From Croceibacterium xixiisoli (GTDB lineage Bacteria > Pseudomonadota > Alphaproteobacteria > Sphingomonadales > Sphingomonadaceae): a stretch of DNA of 64,000 nt. Shown piece by piece: positions 52,652-61,802 of this stretch. Where the stretch lies: assembly GCF_009827305.1 (NCBI RefSeq), contig NZ_WTYJ01000001.1:620001-684000 (forward strand), written 5' to 3'. How positions within the stretch are numbered: position 1 is the first letter of the stretch; the number at the start of each line of letters is the position of its first letter. A program made the position numbers and the translations under genes. The notes under the pieces are model-generated. The model was not told where the DNA came from and searched no databases. It worked only from the letters and a program-made list of their open reading frames with translations.

Positions 52652-53567
52652 TCCTGCTGCGTCCGAAGACCGGATCGCATTCGAAGCTTGGCGCGACGCA
52701 GATCCGCTCCATCGCGTAGCCTACGCCCAGGCGGTCGCCGCGTGGGAGGCGATCGGCCGTGCGCGCCTGCCGGAGAGTGATCAGCGCCAGATCGAACCGG
52801 TGGCGCAGGCGGAAGCAACGCCGTCCTTCTCCCGCCGGTCGCTGATGCGGGCGGCGGCGCTCGCCCTGCCGCTGGCGATTGGCGGCGGCTTTGCCTGGCA
52901 GATGATGACGGGCCCGGCCTATGCCGCCACGGCCGTGGGGGAACAGCGCCGGTTCCACCCGGTACCGGGGCTCACCGTGATGCTCAACACCAGCAGCAGC
53001 ATCCGCTGGCAGATGCGCGATGAATATTGCGAGCTGTGGCTGGATACGGGGGAGGCGGCGCTGCTGCTGCCGGGCGAGCGGCTGAAGCATGTGCTGCTCC
53101 ATTGCGGCGATCACACGCTGATGCTGGGGGCGGGGGAATACAACATCCGTCGTCGCGATGGCCAGGCGGGAGAGGTGCTGGTGATGTCCGGCGCCGCGCG
53201 GGTGGCTGCTGCCACGCCCGCCGGCCCCGCAGCGCGCGCCAGTGGCGGACAGATCCTGCATCTGACCCCGGTTGCCACCGATGTCAGCACCGCACCGGCG
53301 CAGGCGGTCGATGCCGCATCGGCCTGGCGTCGGGGGGAAGTGGTGTTCAGCGGCGAAACGCTGGGCACCGCGATTGCCGAGTACAACCGCTATCTGGATC
53401 GCCCACTGGTCATCACCGATCCTGCGGTCCGGGCGCTGCGGATCGGTGGCCGGTTCGAAACGCTGCAGCCCGACAGTTTCCTCACTGCGATCAGTTCCAC
53501 TTTCGGCCTGCAGGTGAAGCCGGGGGATGGCGTCATCGTGATCGAAAGAAATTCTTCCGGACAATAG
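52560..53567 (+). CDS. FecR-like transmembrane anti-sigma regulator
   Basis: A 335-residue regulator. The N-terminal cytoplasmic DUF4880-type domain reads AATWLARLDAG and FEAWRDADPLHRVAYAQAVAAW. The single membrane segment (about residues 93-112) is preceded by a twin-arginine motif FSRRSLM. The periplasmic FecR domain follows, and a C-terminal part with GETLGTAIAEYNRYL resembles an STN-like region. It holds the sigma factor until the receptor STN domain signals. ATG 52560 is needed to include the full DUF4880 region, so the long overlap with the sigma gene is real. Confidence 0.92.
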   Translation: MTDGIFRKSNVERAQAEAATWLARLDAGSADPAASEDRIAFEAWRDADPLHRVAYAQAVAAWEAIGRARLPESDQRQIEPVAQAEATPSFSRRSLMRAAALALPLAIGGGFAWQMMTGPAYAATAVGEQRRFHPVPGLTVMLNTSSSIRWQMRDEYCELWLDTGEAALLLPGERLKHVLLHCGDHTLMLGAGEYNIRRRDGQAGEVLVMSGAARVAAATPAGPAARASGGQILHLTPVATDVSTAPAQAVDAASAWRRGEVVFSGETLGTAIAEYNRYLDRPLVITDPAVRALRIGGRFETLQPDSFLTAISSTFGLQVKPGDGVIVIERNSSGQ

Positions 53568-53644
53568 CGGGCGCGAAGGGCCTGATCGTCTCTGCTGGTG
53601 AACGGCCGAACGGGCCGACCATCCAATCGATCAGGGGATCACCC

Positions 53645-56578
53645 ATGCGACCGCGCCGCGTCTGTTCCGCCCTTCTGCTTGCCACCAGCATGTTTGCTGC
53701 CGTTCCCGCCCTGGCCCAGCCCGCCGCACCAACGCCGGCACCGGCACAGGCGCAGCAGGAACGCAAGCGGTTCGATATCCCCGCCGGGCCGGCTTCCGCC
53801 GCGCTCAACCGCTTTTCCAGCCAGGCCGGGGTGGAGATCGTCTATCCCTTCGATGCCGTGGCCAGCCATTCGGTCGGCGCGGTTTCCGGCACCATGACCG
53901 CGCGCGAAGCCCTGGGCCGCCTGCTGCAAACCCTGCCGCTCGGCATTGCCAGCGACAATGGCCGCATGATCACCCTGCGCGCGCGGCAGACGGCAGCGGT
54001 GGGGGCAACAGCGACGCCGGTTTCACAGACGGAAATCGTGGTGACAGGTCCGCGCAGCGCGCTCGACCGCGCGATCGAGGCGGAACGGGGGGCAGACAAT
54101 CTGACCAATGTCGTTTCGGCTGAGGACGTCGGCCAGTTTGCCGATCAGAATGTCGCCGAATCGTTGCAGCGCCTGCCCGGCGTGACCGTGGGCCGCTCGG
54201 AAGGGGAAGGGCGCAGCGTATCCGTGCGCGGCCTGCCCTCGCAGTTCACGGCCGTCACCATCGACGGGGTCCGTCTCGGTACCTCGAATGGCGATACGGC
54301 CAGCGTCTCGCTCGATTCTGTGTCCGGCGAACAATTGCAGCAGATAGAGATCACCAAATCGGTACTGCCCAGTCAGGACGCCGATACGATCGGTGGCGCC
54401 ATCAATCTGCGCACATTGTCTGCCTTCACCGGGCGGGAAAACATGCAGATCCGCGTCGATGGCTATTATGGCGAAGTGGTGGACAAGCTCGGGGAACAGG
54501 TCTCCGCCAATCTTACCCGCCGGTTTTTCGAAGATCGCCTGGGCCTGGGCGTCTCGCTCGCCTATTCGCGGCGCCCGATCCAGGGCACGGAAATCGAAGG
54601 CGATGCCGGGCTGGACGGCGTGGTCGCGCTGGAGGGGGATGGCCCGGAATATCTGCGCCACAATGAGGTGATCCAGGTCACCGAAACGGGGGAGCGGACC
54701 CGCTGGAACGCCTCGGCCAATCTCGAATTCCGGCCGAGCGAGGGGGCCGAACTGTTCCTGCGCGGCACCTACAGCCGGCTGCGCGACGATGATCTGAGCT
54801 TTCAGGACATCTGGGTGATCGAGAATTCCGAAGACGACAAGATCCTGGAAGTACGCCCGGGCGGCGGGCTGTTCGATGATGTCGAAAACGAACGGCGGAT
54901 GTTCTTCCAGAATATCACCGATCAGATCGCCAGCCTCTCCACCGGCGGCAGCCTCAGCATCGGCGGCTGGGATCTGGGCGTTCAGGGCGATTGGTCGCTG
55001 TCCCGCTTTTCCAACCCCAATGCCCTGCGCGGGCGCTTCCGGGCCGAAGAACTGCTGGTCGATCTCGACAGCGATCGCGACGGCTTCAACCTGACCCCGG
55101 CGGTGGGCGATGATGGCGATGGCGGCGATCCGTTCGATCCGGGCAGCTATCAGTTCAACCAGTTGCTCTATGTGCAGGAACAGCGGCGCGACGAAATCTG
55201 GGGTGCGCGGCTGGATCTGGGCCGTGATGCCGGATTCCTGGGCGCCAATGGCCGCATCGATCTCGGCGCCCGCGCGCGCTGGCGCACCAAATCCAACGAT
55301 CGGGAAGAATTCACCGGCAACCCGCGCAATTTCGGCGTGCGCCGGACAATGGAAGATACCGATCTGTTCGACATCGCCGGGCCTGGTTATGCCGGCTTCT
55401 TCCCCACGGCCGATGCCGGCTATGCCCTGTTTCTGGAAGCGCGCGATGCGCTGCTGGCCACCAATCCGGCCTATCAGCGCGAAGATCTGTCCGCCTCGGG
55501 CGACTATTCGGTCGGGGAAGATGTCTTTGCCGGTTATGCCCAGCTGACCATCAGCCAGACAGACAGGCTGCGGATCGTCACCGGCCTGCGCGTGGAACAA
55601 ACCCGCTCTGACAGTCAGGGCTATTTCACCGAATTCGACGGCAGCGGGCGCGGGCCTGATGGCGTGGCCAACAGCGGGGAAATCCGCGATCTGGGCACGG
55701 TCTCCAACGAATACACCAACTGGTTCCCCGGCCTGCATCTGCGCTGGGAACCGGCAGACGATGTCGTGGTGCGCGGATCGTGGAACCGGGGCATCCAGCG
55801 GCCCGATTTCAACGATCGGGTCAACCGCATGCGGGTGCAGTTCGCCACCGATGATCCGGATAATCGTGATCTGTTTGCCGGCAATCCCTATCTCGATCCG
55901 CTGACCGCCGATTCCTTCGATTTTTCGGCGGCCTGGTATCCCAATCGCGGCACCGCGCTGCAGGCGGCGATGTTCTTCAAGCGGATCGACAATTTCTTCT
56001 TCGATTTTTCCGGTGATGGATCGGATCTGTCGCTGCTGCCGCTGCGCCTGCCCGATGGGGTCGGCACCGATTTCGAATCCATCGAAACCACGCTCAATGG
56101 CGAAACGGCCAAGGTGTTCGGCGTCGAACTGTCCTGGACGCAGGCCTATGCCGATCTGCCGGGCATATTGTCGGGCCTTTTCACCCAGACCAATGTGACC
56201 TGGGCCGATTCCGAATCCACCGCCAATGTCCGCGCTGGCGAAGTCTTCGCCCTGCCGGGCCAGCGTGATCTGGTCGGCAATGCCTCGCTCGGCTGGGAAG
56301 ACGATGGATTGTCGCTGCGGGTGTCGGCCAATTACCGGGGCAAGGCGCTGGTGGTGCTGGCCGGCAATGTGGAAGAGGATGTGTTCGATCGCCCGACCGT
56401 GCAGGTGGATTTCAACCTGCGCTATGATCTGACCGACAGCCTGCGGCTTTATTTCGATGCCGCCAATCTCAACAATGCCCGCGACATCGAGTATTACCGG
56501 GGGGAAAGCGGCGGGCTGTTCTACACCAATGCCGCCTTCGGCCGGACCTTCAAGCTGGGCCTGCGCGCGCAATTCTGA
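53645..56578 (+). CDS. FecA-like TonB-dependent receptor with signalling domain
   Basis: A 977-residue outer-membrane transducer. The signal peptide ends near PALAQP. An N-terminal STN domain follows (RFDIPAGPASAALNRFSSQAG, REALGRLLQTLPL), then a TonB box region (TEIVVTGPRSALDRAI), plug (ESLQRLPGVTVGRSEGEGR) and barrel ending FKLGLRAQF. The STN domain contacts FecR in the periplasm, so this is a signal-transducing receptor. AGGGG precedes ATG 53645. It lies 77 bp after fecR. The barrel resembles the TIGR01782-type receptors of sphingomonads and caulobacters, so the ligand may be a sugar or another nutrient rather than ferric citrate. Confidence 0.92.
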   Translation: MRPRRVCSALLLATSMFAAVPALAQPAAPTPAPAQAQQERKRFDIPAGPASAALNRFSSQAGVEIVYPFDAVASHSVGAVSGTMTAREALGRLLQTLPLGIASDNGRMITLRARQTAAVGATATPVSQTEIVVTGPRSALDRAIEAERGADNLTNVVSAEDVGQFADQNVAESLQRLPGVTVGRSEGEGRSVSVRGLPSQFTAVTIDGVRLGTSNGDTASVSLDSVSGEQLQQIEITKSVLPSQDADTIGGAINLRTLSAFTGRENMQIRVDGYYGEVVDKLGEQVSANLTRRFFEDRLGLGVSLAYSRRPIQGTEIEGDAGLDGVVALEGDGPEYLRHNEVIQVTETGERTRWNASANLEFRPSEGAELFLRGTYSRLRDDDLSFQDIWVIENSEDDKILEVRPGGGLFDDVENERRMFFQNITDQIASLSTGGSLSIGGWDLGVQGDWSLSRFSNPNALRGRFRAEELLVDLDSDRDGFNLTPAVGDDGDGGDPFDPGSYQFNQLLYVQEQRRDEIWGARLDLGRDAGFLGANGRIDLGARARWRTKSNDREEFTGNPRNFGVRRTMEDTDLFDIAGPGYAGFFPTADAGYALFLEARDALLATNPAYQREDLSASGDYSVGEDVFAGYAQLTISQTDRLRIVTGLRVEQTRSDSQGYFTEFDGSGRGPDGVANSGEIRDLGTVSNEYTNWFPGLHLRWEPADDVVVRGSWNRGIQRPDFNDRVNRMRVQFATDDPDNRDLFAGNPYLDPLTADSFDFSAAWYPNRGTALQAAMFFKRIDNFFFDFSGDGSDLSLLPLRLPDGVGTDFESIETTLNGETAKVFGVELSWTQAYADLPGILSGLFTQTNVTWADSESTANVRAGEVFALPGQRDLVGNASLGWEDDGLSLRVSANYRGKALVVLAGNVEEDVFDRPTVQVDFNLRYDLTDSLRLYFDAANLNNARDIEYYRGESGGLFYTNAAFGRTFKLGLRAQF

Positions 56579-56612
56579 TCTGTCACCACGGGGCCATATG
56601 GTTGCCTGACGG

Positions 56613-56640
56613 CTGCGGCGCTGCCACAGAAGCGCCGCAG
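56613..56640 (+). terminator. Hairpin after the FecA-like receptor
   Basis: A perfect 10-bp stem (CTGCGGCGCT at 56613-56622, AGCGCCGCAG at 56631-56640) with an 8-nt loop lies between the receptor stop and the Hsp70-like gene. No T-run, so strength is uncertain. Confidence 0.5.
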
Positions 56641-56675
56641 TCGCCCTGATCGAGGGGCAATCAGAAGGATCAGCC

Positions 56676-57995
56676 ATGTCAGACGCGCGTGCCATCGGTC
56701 GGGTTGCCGGGATCGATTTCGGCACCACCAACTCGGTCGTCGCGCTCAGCGGCGCGGGCAATGATGCCCAACTGGTCGGGTTCGATGCGCCGGACGGGCG
56801 GACATCGGTGTTCCGTTCGGCCCTGTGCTTCTGGCAGGAAAGCGGCGTGCGCGGGCTGGCGCATGAAGCCGGTCCCTGGGCGATTGCCGAATTCCTCGAT
56901 TATCCGCAGGGCTGCCGTTTCCTGCAATCCTTCAAATCGGTGGCCGCCAATCCCCGCTTCGAAAGCGCCAGCCTGTTTGAAAAGCGGCTGAAATTCGAAG
57001 AGCTGGGGCAGGTGTTCCTCGATCATCTGATCCATCATGCCGGCGATGCGCTCAAGCAATTGCCCGAACGGATCATGATCGGCCGCCCGGTGCGCTATGT
57101 CGGGCAGAGCCCGGATGTGGCGCTGGCACGGCGGCGCTACGATGCGATGTTCGCCATGCTCGGGCGCGAAATCCACTATGTCTATGAACCGCTCGGCGCG
57201 GCCTACAGCTATGCCTCCCGCCTGGCCGAACCGGCCAATCTGCTGGTGGCGGATTTCGGCGGCGGCACCAGCGATTTTTCCATCGTCCGCGTGGACGCGC
57301 CCGGCGCCGCACGCCGCTGCATTCCGCTCGGCTCCGCCGGTATCGGCATCGCCGGTGACCGGTTCGATTACCGGATCATGGACAAATTGGTGCTGCCCAT
57401 GCTGGGCAAGGGCAGCAATTACCGCTCCTTCGACAAGGTGCTGCCGATATCGGACGGGCATTTCACCGATTTCGGGGACTGGTCGCGGCTGGCGCTGATG
57501 CGCAACCGGCGGACGCTGGACGAACTGGCGCGGCTGCAACGCGCGGCACTCGATCCCGAAGCGATCGGGCGGATGATCGCTGTGGTCGAACATGAACTGG
57601 GCTATCCGCTCTATGAAGCGGTCGGTCAGCTCAAGCGGCAATTGTCTTCGGCAGAGGCAGCGACATTCCGCTTCGACAGTGATGAACTGTCGATCGAGGC
57701 AGAGGTGACCCGCGCCGATTTCGAACAATGGATCGCGCCCGATCTGGATCGGATCGCGGCCACGGTGGATGAAGCGCTGGAACGGGCGCGTGTGTCGGCC
57801 GATCAGATCGACCGGGTTTTCGTCACCGGCGGATCATCGCTGATCCCGGCCGTGCGGCGCCTGTTCGAAAGCCGGTTCGGCGCAGAGCGGATCGACAGCG
57901 GGGAAGAACTGACCTCCATCGCGCATGGTCTGGCGCTGATCGGGAACGAACCCGATCTGCGCGACTGGACGATCGAGGAAAACGAACTGGCGTAA
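56676..57995 (+). CDS. YegD-like Hsp70 family protein
   Basis: A 439-residue actin-fold ATPase. Phosphate-1 is GIDFGTTNSVVAL (about residues 12-24), phosphate-2 is LLVADFGGGTSDFSIV (about 188-203), and the adenosine motif is VFVTGGSSLIPAVRRLF near residue 382. It has a nucleotide-binding domain but lacks the beta-sandwich substrate domain and lid of DnaK, like E. coli YegD (about 450 residues). Function in the family is poorly known. AAGGA precedes ATG. It stands alone, convergent with a small ORF. Confidence 0.9.
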   Translation: MSDARAIGRVAGIDFGTTNSVVALSGAGNDAQLVGFDAPDGRTSVFRSALCFWQESGVRGLAHEAGPWAIAEFLDYPQGCRFLQSFKSVAANPRFESASLFEKRLKFEELGQVFLDHLIHHAGDALKQLPERIMIGRPVRYVGQSPDVALARRRYDAMFAMLGREIHYVYEPLGAAYSYASRLAEPANLLVADFGGGTSDFSIVRVDAPGAARRCIPLGSAGIGIAGDRFDYRIMDKLVLPMLGKGSNYRSFDKVLPISDGHFTDFGDWSRLALMRNRRTLDELARLQRAALDPEAIGRMIAVVEHELGYPLYEAVGQLKRQLSSAEAATFRFDSDELSIEAEVTRADFEQWIAPDLDRIAATVDEALERARVSADQIDRVFVTGGSSLIPAVRRLFESRFGAERIDSGEELTSIAHGLALIGNEPDLRDWTIEENELA

Positions 57996-58004
57996 CGGAG
58001 GCGC

Positions 58005-58217
58005 TCAGCCCTCTTCTTTGGGCTTGAGCGTGATCCACACATCCACCGGGGCGGCGAATTTGCCCGGTGCGGGCTTGCCCACATCGATGCGCTCGGCCTG
58101 CACCAGTTCGCCGGTTTCCAGCGTGAAGCTGGCCCAGGGCTTGGGCATCCGGTTGAAGCTCATTTTCTGCACCGGGCGCCCGGTGACGGTGTTCATGATC
58201 GTTGCGATAATAGCCAT
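58005..58217 (-). CDS. Small conserved-looking protein of unknown function
   Basis: A 70-residue protein, MAIIATIMNTVTGRPVQKMSF then FTLETGELVQAERI and DVWITLKPKEEG. Codon use matches the flanks, and the gene fits exactly between two plus-strand genes. No family recognised; a short beta-rich fold is suggested by the alternating pattern. The frame extends 32 codons upstream, but the ATG at 58217 gives the cleaner start. Confidence 0.6.
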   Translation of the reverse strand: MAIIATIMNTVTGRPVQKMSFNRMPKPWASFTLETGELVQAERIDVGKPAPGKFAAPVDVWITLKPKEEG

Positions 58218-58339
58218 GTCCCGGCTCCTAATCGGCGGTGGGCCGGCTTGTCGACCGGGGCGCGATGACAAACCCACAGGCCAGTTCGGGCTCAGCCGTA
58301 TCGTCGGGAACATGACGCCGGGATCAGCGCTTATCGGTC

Positions 58340-59440
58340 ATGAGCCGCAAACCCCGCCAGCGCGCGACATCCACCGAACAGGCTGACACTCTGACAGATA
58401 TTGCCATGCCCGACGCGCGGCAGACGGCCGAGGATGCCGGACTGCGCTATATGGGCGATGATGGCCCGGGCATCACCCGCCGCAAGCAGGGCAAGGGCTT
58501 CTGCTATCGTGACGCGAAGGGCGCGGTCATTCGTGATGAGAAGGTGCTGGCCCGCATCCGCAGCCTGGTGATCCCGCCCGCATGGCAGGATGTGTGGATC
58601 TGCCCCCGGGCCAATGGGCATATCCAGGCCACGGGCCGCGATCTGCGCGGGCGCAAGCAATATCGCTATCACCCCAAATTCCGCGAAATCCGCGACAGCA
58701 ACAAATTCGACCATATGATCGAATTCGCCACCGCTCTGCCGGCTATCCGCGCCCGGATCGATGCCGATCTGTCCCGCCGGGGCCTGCCGCGAGACAAGGT
58801 GCTGGCCACGATCGTGCGCCTGCTCGAAACCACCATGATCCGCGTCGGCAATGTCGATTACGCAAAGCAGAACCAGAGCTATGGGCTGACGACGCTGAAG
58901 GACAAGCATGTCTCGATCAGCGGCGGCGAACTGCGGTTCCAGTTCAAGGGCAAGAGCGGCAAGGAATGGCGCCTGCGCATCCATGACCGGCGGATCGCCC
59001 GGATCGTGAAGGCCAGCCAGGATCTGCCGGGCCAGCAGCTGTTCCAATATATCGATGCCGACGGGGACAGGCGTGAAGTCTGTTCGGATGACATCAACGC
59101 CTATCTGAAACAGATTTCAGCGGCTGATTTCACCACCAAGCATTTCCGCACCTGGAACGGCACGGTGCTGGCCGCCGCCGCGCTGGCGCAATGCGATCCG
59201 GCGGAAAGCGAAGCGGCCGCCAAGCGCGCCATCCGCCAGGTGGTGGAGGGGGTGGCGCAGCGTTTGGGCAATACGCCCGCCGTCTGCCGCAAATGCTACA
59301 TCCATCCCGATGTGTTCGACAGTTATGCGCAAGGCGCGCTGACCTTGCCGAGGAGCCGGCGCGCAGGCTTCAGCGCCGAAGAGGCCGGCGTGCTTGTCTG
59401 GCTGAAAAATAGGTCTGCCGAGCGGGCGAAGGCGGCCTGA
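58340..59440 (+). CDS. DNA topoisomerase IB
   Basis: A 366-residue bacterial type IB topoisomerase, which relaxes supercoils by a 3'-phosphotyrosine intermediate without ATP. The N-terminal part has IPPAWQDVWICP and GHIQATGRDLRGRKQYRYH. The catalytic set follows: Arg in ETTMIRVGN, Lys in LRFQFKGKSGK, Arg in HDRRIARIV, His in TTKHFRTWNGT, and nucleophile Tyr in KCYIHPDVFDSY. Length suits the poxvirus-like bacterial family. It ends at a small hairpin shared with the next convergent gene. Confidence 0.94.
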   Translation: MSRKPRQRATSTEQADTLTDIAMPDARQTAEDAGLRYMGDDGPGITRRKQGKGFCYRDAKGAVIRDEKVLARIRSLVIPPAWQDVWICPRANGHIQATGRDLRGRKQYRYHPKFREIRDSNKFDHMIEFATALPAIRARIDADLSRRGLPRDKVLATIVRLLETTMIRVGNVDYAKQNQSYGLTTLKDKHVSISGGELRFQFKGKSGKEWRLRIHDRRIARIVKASQDLPGQQLFQYIDADGDRREVCSDDINAYLKQISAADFTTKHFRTWNGTVLAAAALAQCDPAESEAAAKRAIRQVVEGVAQRLGNTPAVCRKCYIHPDVFDSYAQGALTLPRSRRAGFSAEEAGVLVWLKNRSAERAKAA

Positions 59441-59452
59441 ATCCAGCCGCCT
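59430..59452. terminator. Small hairpin between convergent genes
   Basis: AGGCGGC (59430-59436) pairs with GCCGCCT (59446-59452) across a 9-nt loop that includes the topoisomerase stop codon. Weak and without a T-run. Confidence 0.35.
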
Positions 59453-59468
59453 CCGCTCCATTCCAGGC

Positions 59469-59993
59469 TTACTGCGCCAGGCTCAATTCGACCATGACCG
59501 GGTTTTCCTCCGATCCGTCACCAAAGATGGAAACGACATAATCGCGCCCACCACGGGTTTTCTGCCCTTCTGCCTTCAATCCAAATTCGGCATCGGACAG
59601 ACCGGTGTCATCAGCCTCTGCGCGGAAACTGGTGCAGGTGGCGCGGGACAGGCTGGTGGCCAGATCGGGATCCAGCTGCCCCTTCCACCCCGTCAGTGTG
59701 CTGGCAGGATCGGACAGGACGAAGGCCTTGGACTTGATCGTGCCATCGGCGGCCCAGCTGTAGATCGCGCCGTCATTGGACAGCACGGAACAGGCGCGGC
59801 CATCGCGGCTGCAGTGGAGCGTGCCACGCTCGCTGCCACCCGGTCCCTGGTCGGACAATTGCTGGCGCTGCGGTTCGGTCAGCACATGGCCGAGCGGGAA
59901 CTGACCCTTGTCGAAAGACACGCAATTCTGCTGCGCAAACGCGGCGGAGGGCACCAGCATCGCTGCCATGATCATGCAAATCTTGGTCTTCAC
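59469..59993 (-). CDS. Exported protein of unknown function
   Basis: A 174-residue protein with a signal peptide (KTKICMIMAAMLVPSAAFAQ). The mature part has four Cys residues (QQNCVSF, GTLHCSRDGRACSVL, RATCTSF) that could form two disulfides. No family recognised. I prefer GTG 59993, which has AGGGAG 6 nt upstream and gives a standard signal peptide; ATG 59999 directly abuts the ribosome site. It follows the I78-type gene closely and is probably in the same operon. Confidence 0.7.
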   Translation of the reverse strand: MKTKICMIMAAMLVPSAAFAQQNCVSFDKGQFPLGHVLTEPQRQQLSDQGPGGSERGTLHCSRDGRACSVLSNDGAIYSWAADGTIKSKAFVLSDPASTLTGWKGQLDPDLATSLSRATCTSFRAEADDTGLSDAEFGLKAEGQKTRGGRDYVVSIFGDGSEENPVMVELSLAQ

Positions 59994-60014
59994 ATCCATC
60001 TCCCTGAACATCAC

Positions 60015-60323
60015 TCAGCCGCAGAAGGCGCGGGTAATACGGCCCGTATCCGGATCGGTTTCAATGGTTGCGCGGTCGGCGCGAAAATCCTCCGTCACCG
60101 CATCGCCGGGCCGGATCTGCCTGATCGTCCGGGCGCCGGTGAACTGGCTGGCTGCACCATCATTGATGCGCGTTTGCCCCACCAGCGTGCCGATCACGGC
60201 TTCGCGGCACAGCCCGGTACCCGCACCCGCCGGGGCGCTCGCCACATCATCCGTCGCGGTGCTGGTCTGGCAACCGGCCAGCAACAGGGCGGCGGGGCAG
60301 GCGATCTGAAACATCAGGCGCAT
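60015..60323 (-). CDS. I78-family peptidase inhibitor-like lipoprotein
   Basis: A 102-residue lipoprotein (signal peptide with lipobox LAGC). The mature part carries the inhibitor I78 pattern: a Cys, then IGTLVGQ, ARTIRQIRPGDAVTEDFRADR, an acidic turn DPDTGRIT and a terminal CG. Family members inhibit serine peptidases or resemble such inhibitors. ATG 60323 follows AAGGA. It overlaps in transcription with the next exported-protein gene (stop 60015, next frame opens at once). Confidence 0.82.
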   Translation of the reverse strand: MRLMFQIACPAALLLAGCQTSTATDDVASAPAGAGTGLCREAVIGTLVGQTRINDGAASQFTGARTIRQIRPGDAVTEDFRADRATIETDPDTGRITRAFCG

Positions 60324-60380
60324 CGTGTCATATCCTTGCAAGTGATGCCCATAAGACGGAACCGCACAGCCGATGCCGGA

Positions 60381-61211
60381 TCATTCATCCAGGAAATAAT
60401 CCCCGCAATCCGCGCCCGGCATGTCGATTTCATAGCGCAGGCTCTGCGGGTCGTAGCGGAGGCTGCGGTTGACGCTGCAGGCGGCATCCTGCGCTTCAGC
60501 CGCTTCCTCGGCAGTCAGCACGCGATCGGGCAATTGCCGTTGTTTCGCCAGCAGGCCGGGCTGGGCCACGGCATGGCTCTGATACAGCAGCACCGGCCAG
60601 TCGCCGCGATGGCTGGTATCGAGATGGAGCAGCGCCTCGAACTTGTAGCTGTCGTGGCACACATTCTGCCGGGGCACCTGGTCCGCTTCGGAAAAACACG
60701 CACGGATCAGCTTGTCGGCGGCCAGCGGCAGCGACAGGACAGGGCGCGCCTCGCCATGATCAGTCGCGGGATTGTCGACCCGGAACAGATGCAGCCAGTT
60801 GTCGCTCGCGCCACCGCCGGAATAGCCCCGACGGCGCTGCAGCTGAACACCGAGCAGCCAGGATTGCGCTTCCTGGCCCGCTTGCGGCAGGCTGATGAAC
60901 ATCGGCCAGGCGCTGAGCTCGTCCTGCGCGCCGATCTCGATCGGCAGGGCGATCTCATGCGCCTGTCCCTCGATCTCGAACCGCATGCGCACCGGCCCCT
61001 CGCCATCGCGCAGCACGGAATAAAGGATCGGCGTATTGGGAATGCCAAACACGCCCCCATCGCGCGGCGTGGGCAGGTCTTCCCCTTGCGTCAGATGGGC
61101 GAACAGATGGCCGGACTGGTCCTTTTCGGCAAAGCTGCTGGGCGCGGCCTGGGCGGCGCTTGCGAAAAGCGCGAGAGAAAAGGCCGCGGCGGCAAGGAAG
61201 GATTTGCGCAT
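60381..61211 (-). CDS. Exported protein of unknown function
   Basis: A 276-residue protein with a signal peptide (RKSFLAAAAFSLALFASAAQA). The mature region contains beta-rich segments and four Cys residues (ACFSEADQ, NVCHDSY, AACSVNR, ADCGDYF), possibly two disulfides. I recognise no family. GGGAG lies upstream of ATG 61211, 4 bp after the previous stop, so it is coupled to the upstream lipoprotein gene. Confidence 0.72.
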   Translation of the reverse strand: MRKSFLAAAAFSLALFASAAQAAPSSFAEKDQSGHLFAHLTQGEDLPTPRDGGVFGIPNTPILYSVLRDGEGPVRMRFEIEGQAHEIALPIEIGAQDELSAWPMFISLPQAGQEAQSWLLGVQLQRRRGYSGGGASDNWLHLFRVDNPATDHGEARPVLSLPLAADKLIRACFSEADQVPRQNVCHDSYKFEALLHLDTSHRGDWPVLLYQSHAVAQPGLLAKQRQLPDRVLTAEEAAEAQDAACSVNRSLRYDPQSLRYEIDMPGADCGDYFLDE

Positions 61212-61215
61212 CAAT

Positions 61216-61557
61216 CTATACTCCCGTGCACTGCGGTTCGCGCACGTCCAGCCCCTGCACCCGGGCGCCTTCGCTCGCGGGTGTCAGCAGGATTTGCTGC
61301 ACGCAGGTGGACACAACATGATGTGATCGTTCGCGGCTGCACAGCGTGGCGGCGGGATCGTCCCCGGCCAGCTGGCTCGGCCCGCAGCGATAACCGGCCT
61401 TTTCCAGCGCCGCCCTGGCTTCGTCCAGCGGCATGCCCGGCTTCACCAGCCCGGCCACCTCTTCCGACAGGTCGGCATGAGTTTCGGCGGCACAACCGGC
61501 CAGCGCCAGCGATGACAGGGACAGCAAACTTGCCAGCAACGGCAATGGTCGGATCAT
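61216..61557 (-). CDS. Small lipoprotein of unknown function
   Basis: A 113-residue protein with lipobox LAGC (Cys about residue 22). The segment LVKPGMPLDEARAALEKAGYRC resembles the helix-turn pattern of BamE/SmpA-type or PASTA-like small lipoproteins, but too little for assignment. Further Cys residues (LCSRER, STCVQQ, EPQCTGV) suggest disulfides. First gene of the four-gene exported-protein cluster. Confidence 0.72.
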   Translation of the reverse strand: MIRPLPLLASLLSLSSLALAGCAAETHADLSEEVAGLVKPGMPLDEARAALEKAGYRCGPSQLAGDDPAATLCSRERSHHVVSTCVQQILLTPASEGARVQGLDVREPQCTGV

Positions 61558-61728
61558 TCGGATACTCGGAAAACCTCAGGCCATGGCCGGAGTTTTCCAA
61601 GTTTTGCCGGGCTTGTCACCCCTCGTCGCCAAACGGAAAAGGAAGAGTTCTATCAACCTGGCCCGGTCGACACCAATCGGGCAGGCGTGGTCACTGCCTG
61701 TGCGGATAGGGTCGGAATGTGAAGAGAG

Positions 61729-61802
61729 TGGAGGCCCGAGCCGGAATCGAACCGGCGTGCGAGGATTTGCAGTCCTCTACGTAACCACTCCGCCATCGGG
61801 CC
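61729..61802 (-). tRNA. tRNA-Cys (anticodon GCA)
   Basis: A 74-nt cloverleaf on the minus strand: acceptor GGCCCGA/TCGGGCC, anticodon stem GAGGA/TCCTC with loop CTGCAAA giving GCA, T-arm GCCGG-TTCGATT-CCGGC, and encoded CCA at 61729-61731. No insertion is visible next to it. Confidence 0.95.

Noticed and set aside
53027-53644. A longer FecA-like protein starting inside fecR
   Set aside because: The upstream 206 codons are the shifted frame of fecR and lack a signal peptide. ATG 53645 has a ribosome site and a clean signal sequence.
54023-56761. A 912-codon open frame antisense to the FecA-like receptor
   Set aside because: Long mirror frames are expected opposite GC-rich genes with strong third-position bias. 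The translation is low-complexity in His, Gly, Arg and Gln and shows no domain, while the plus strand encodes a complete receptor.
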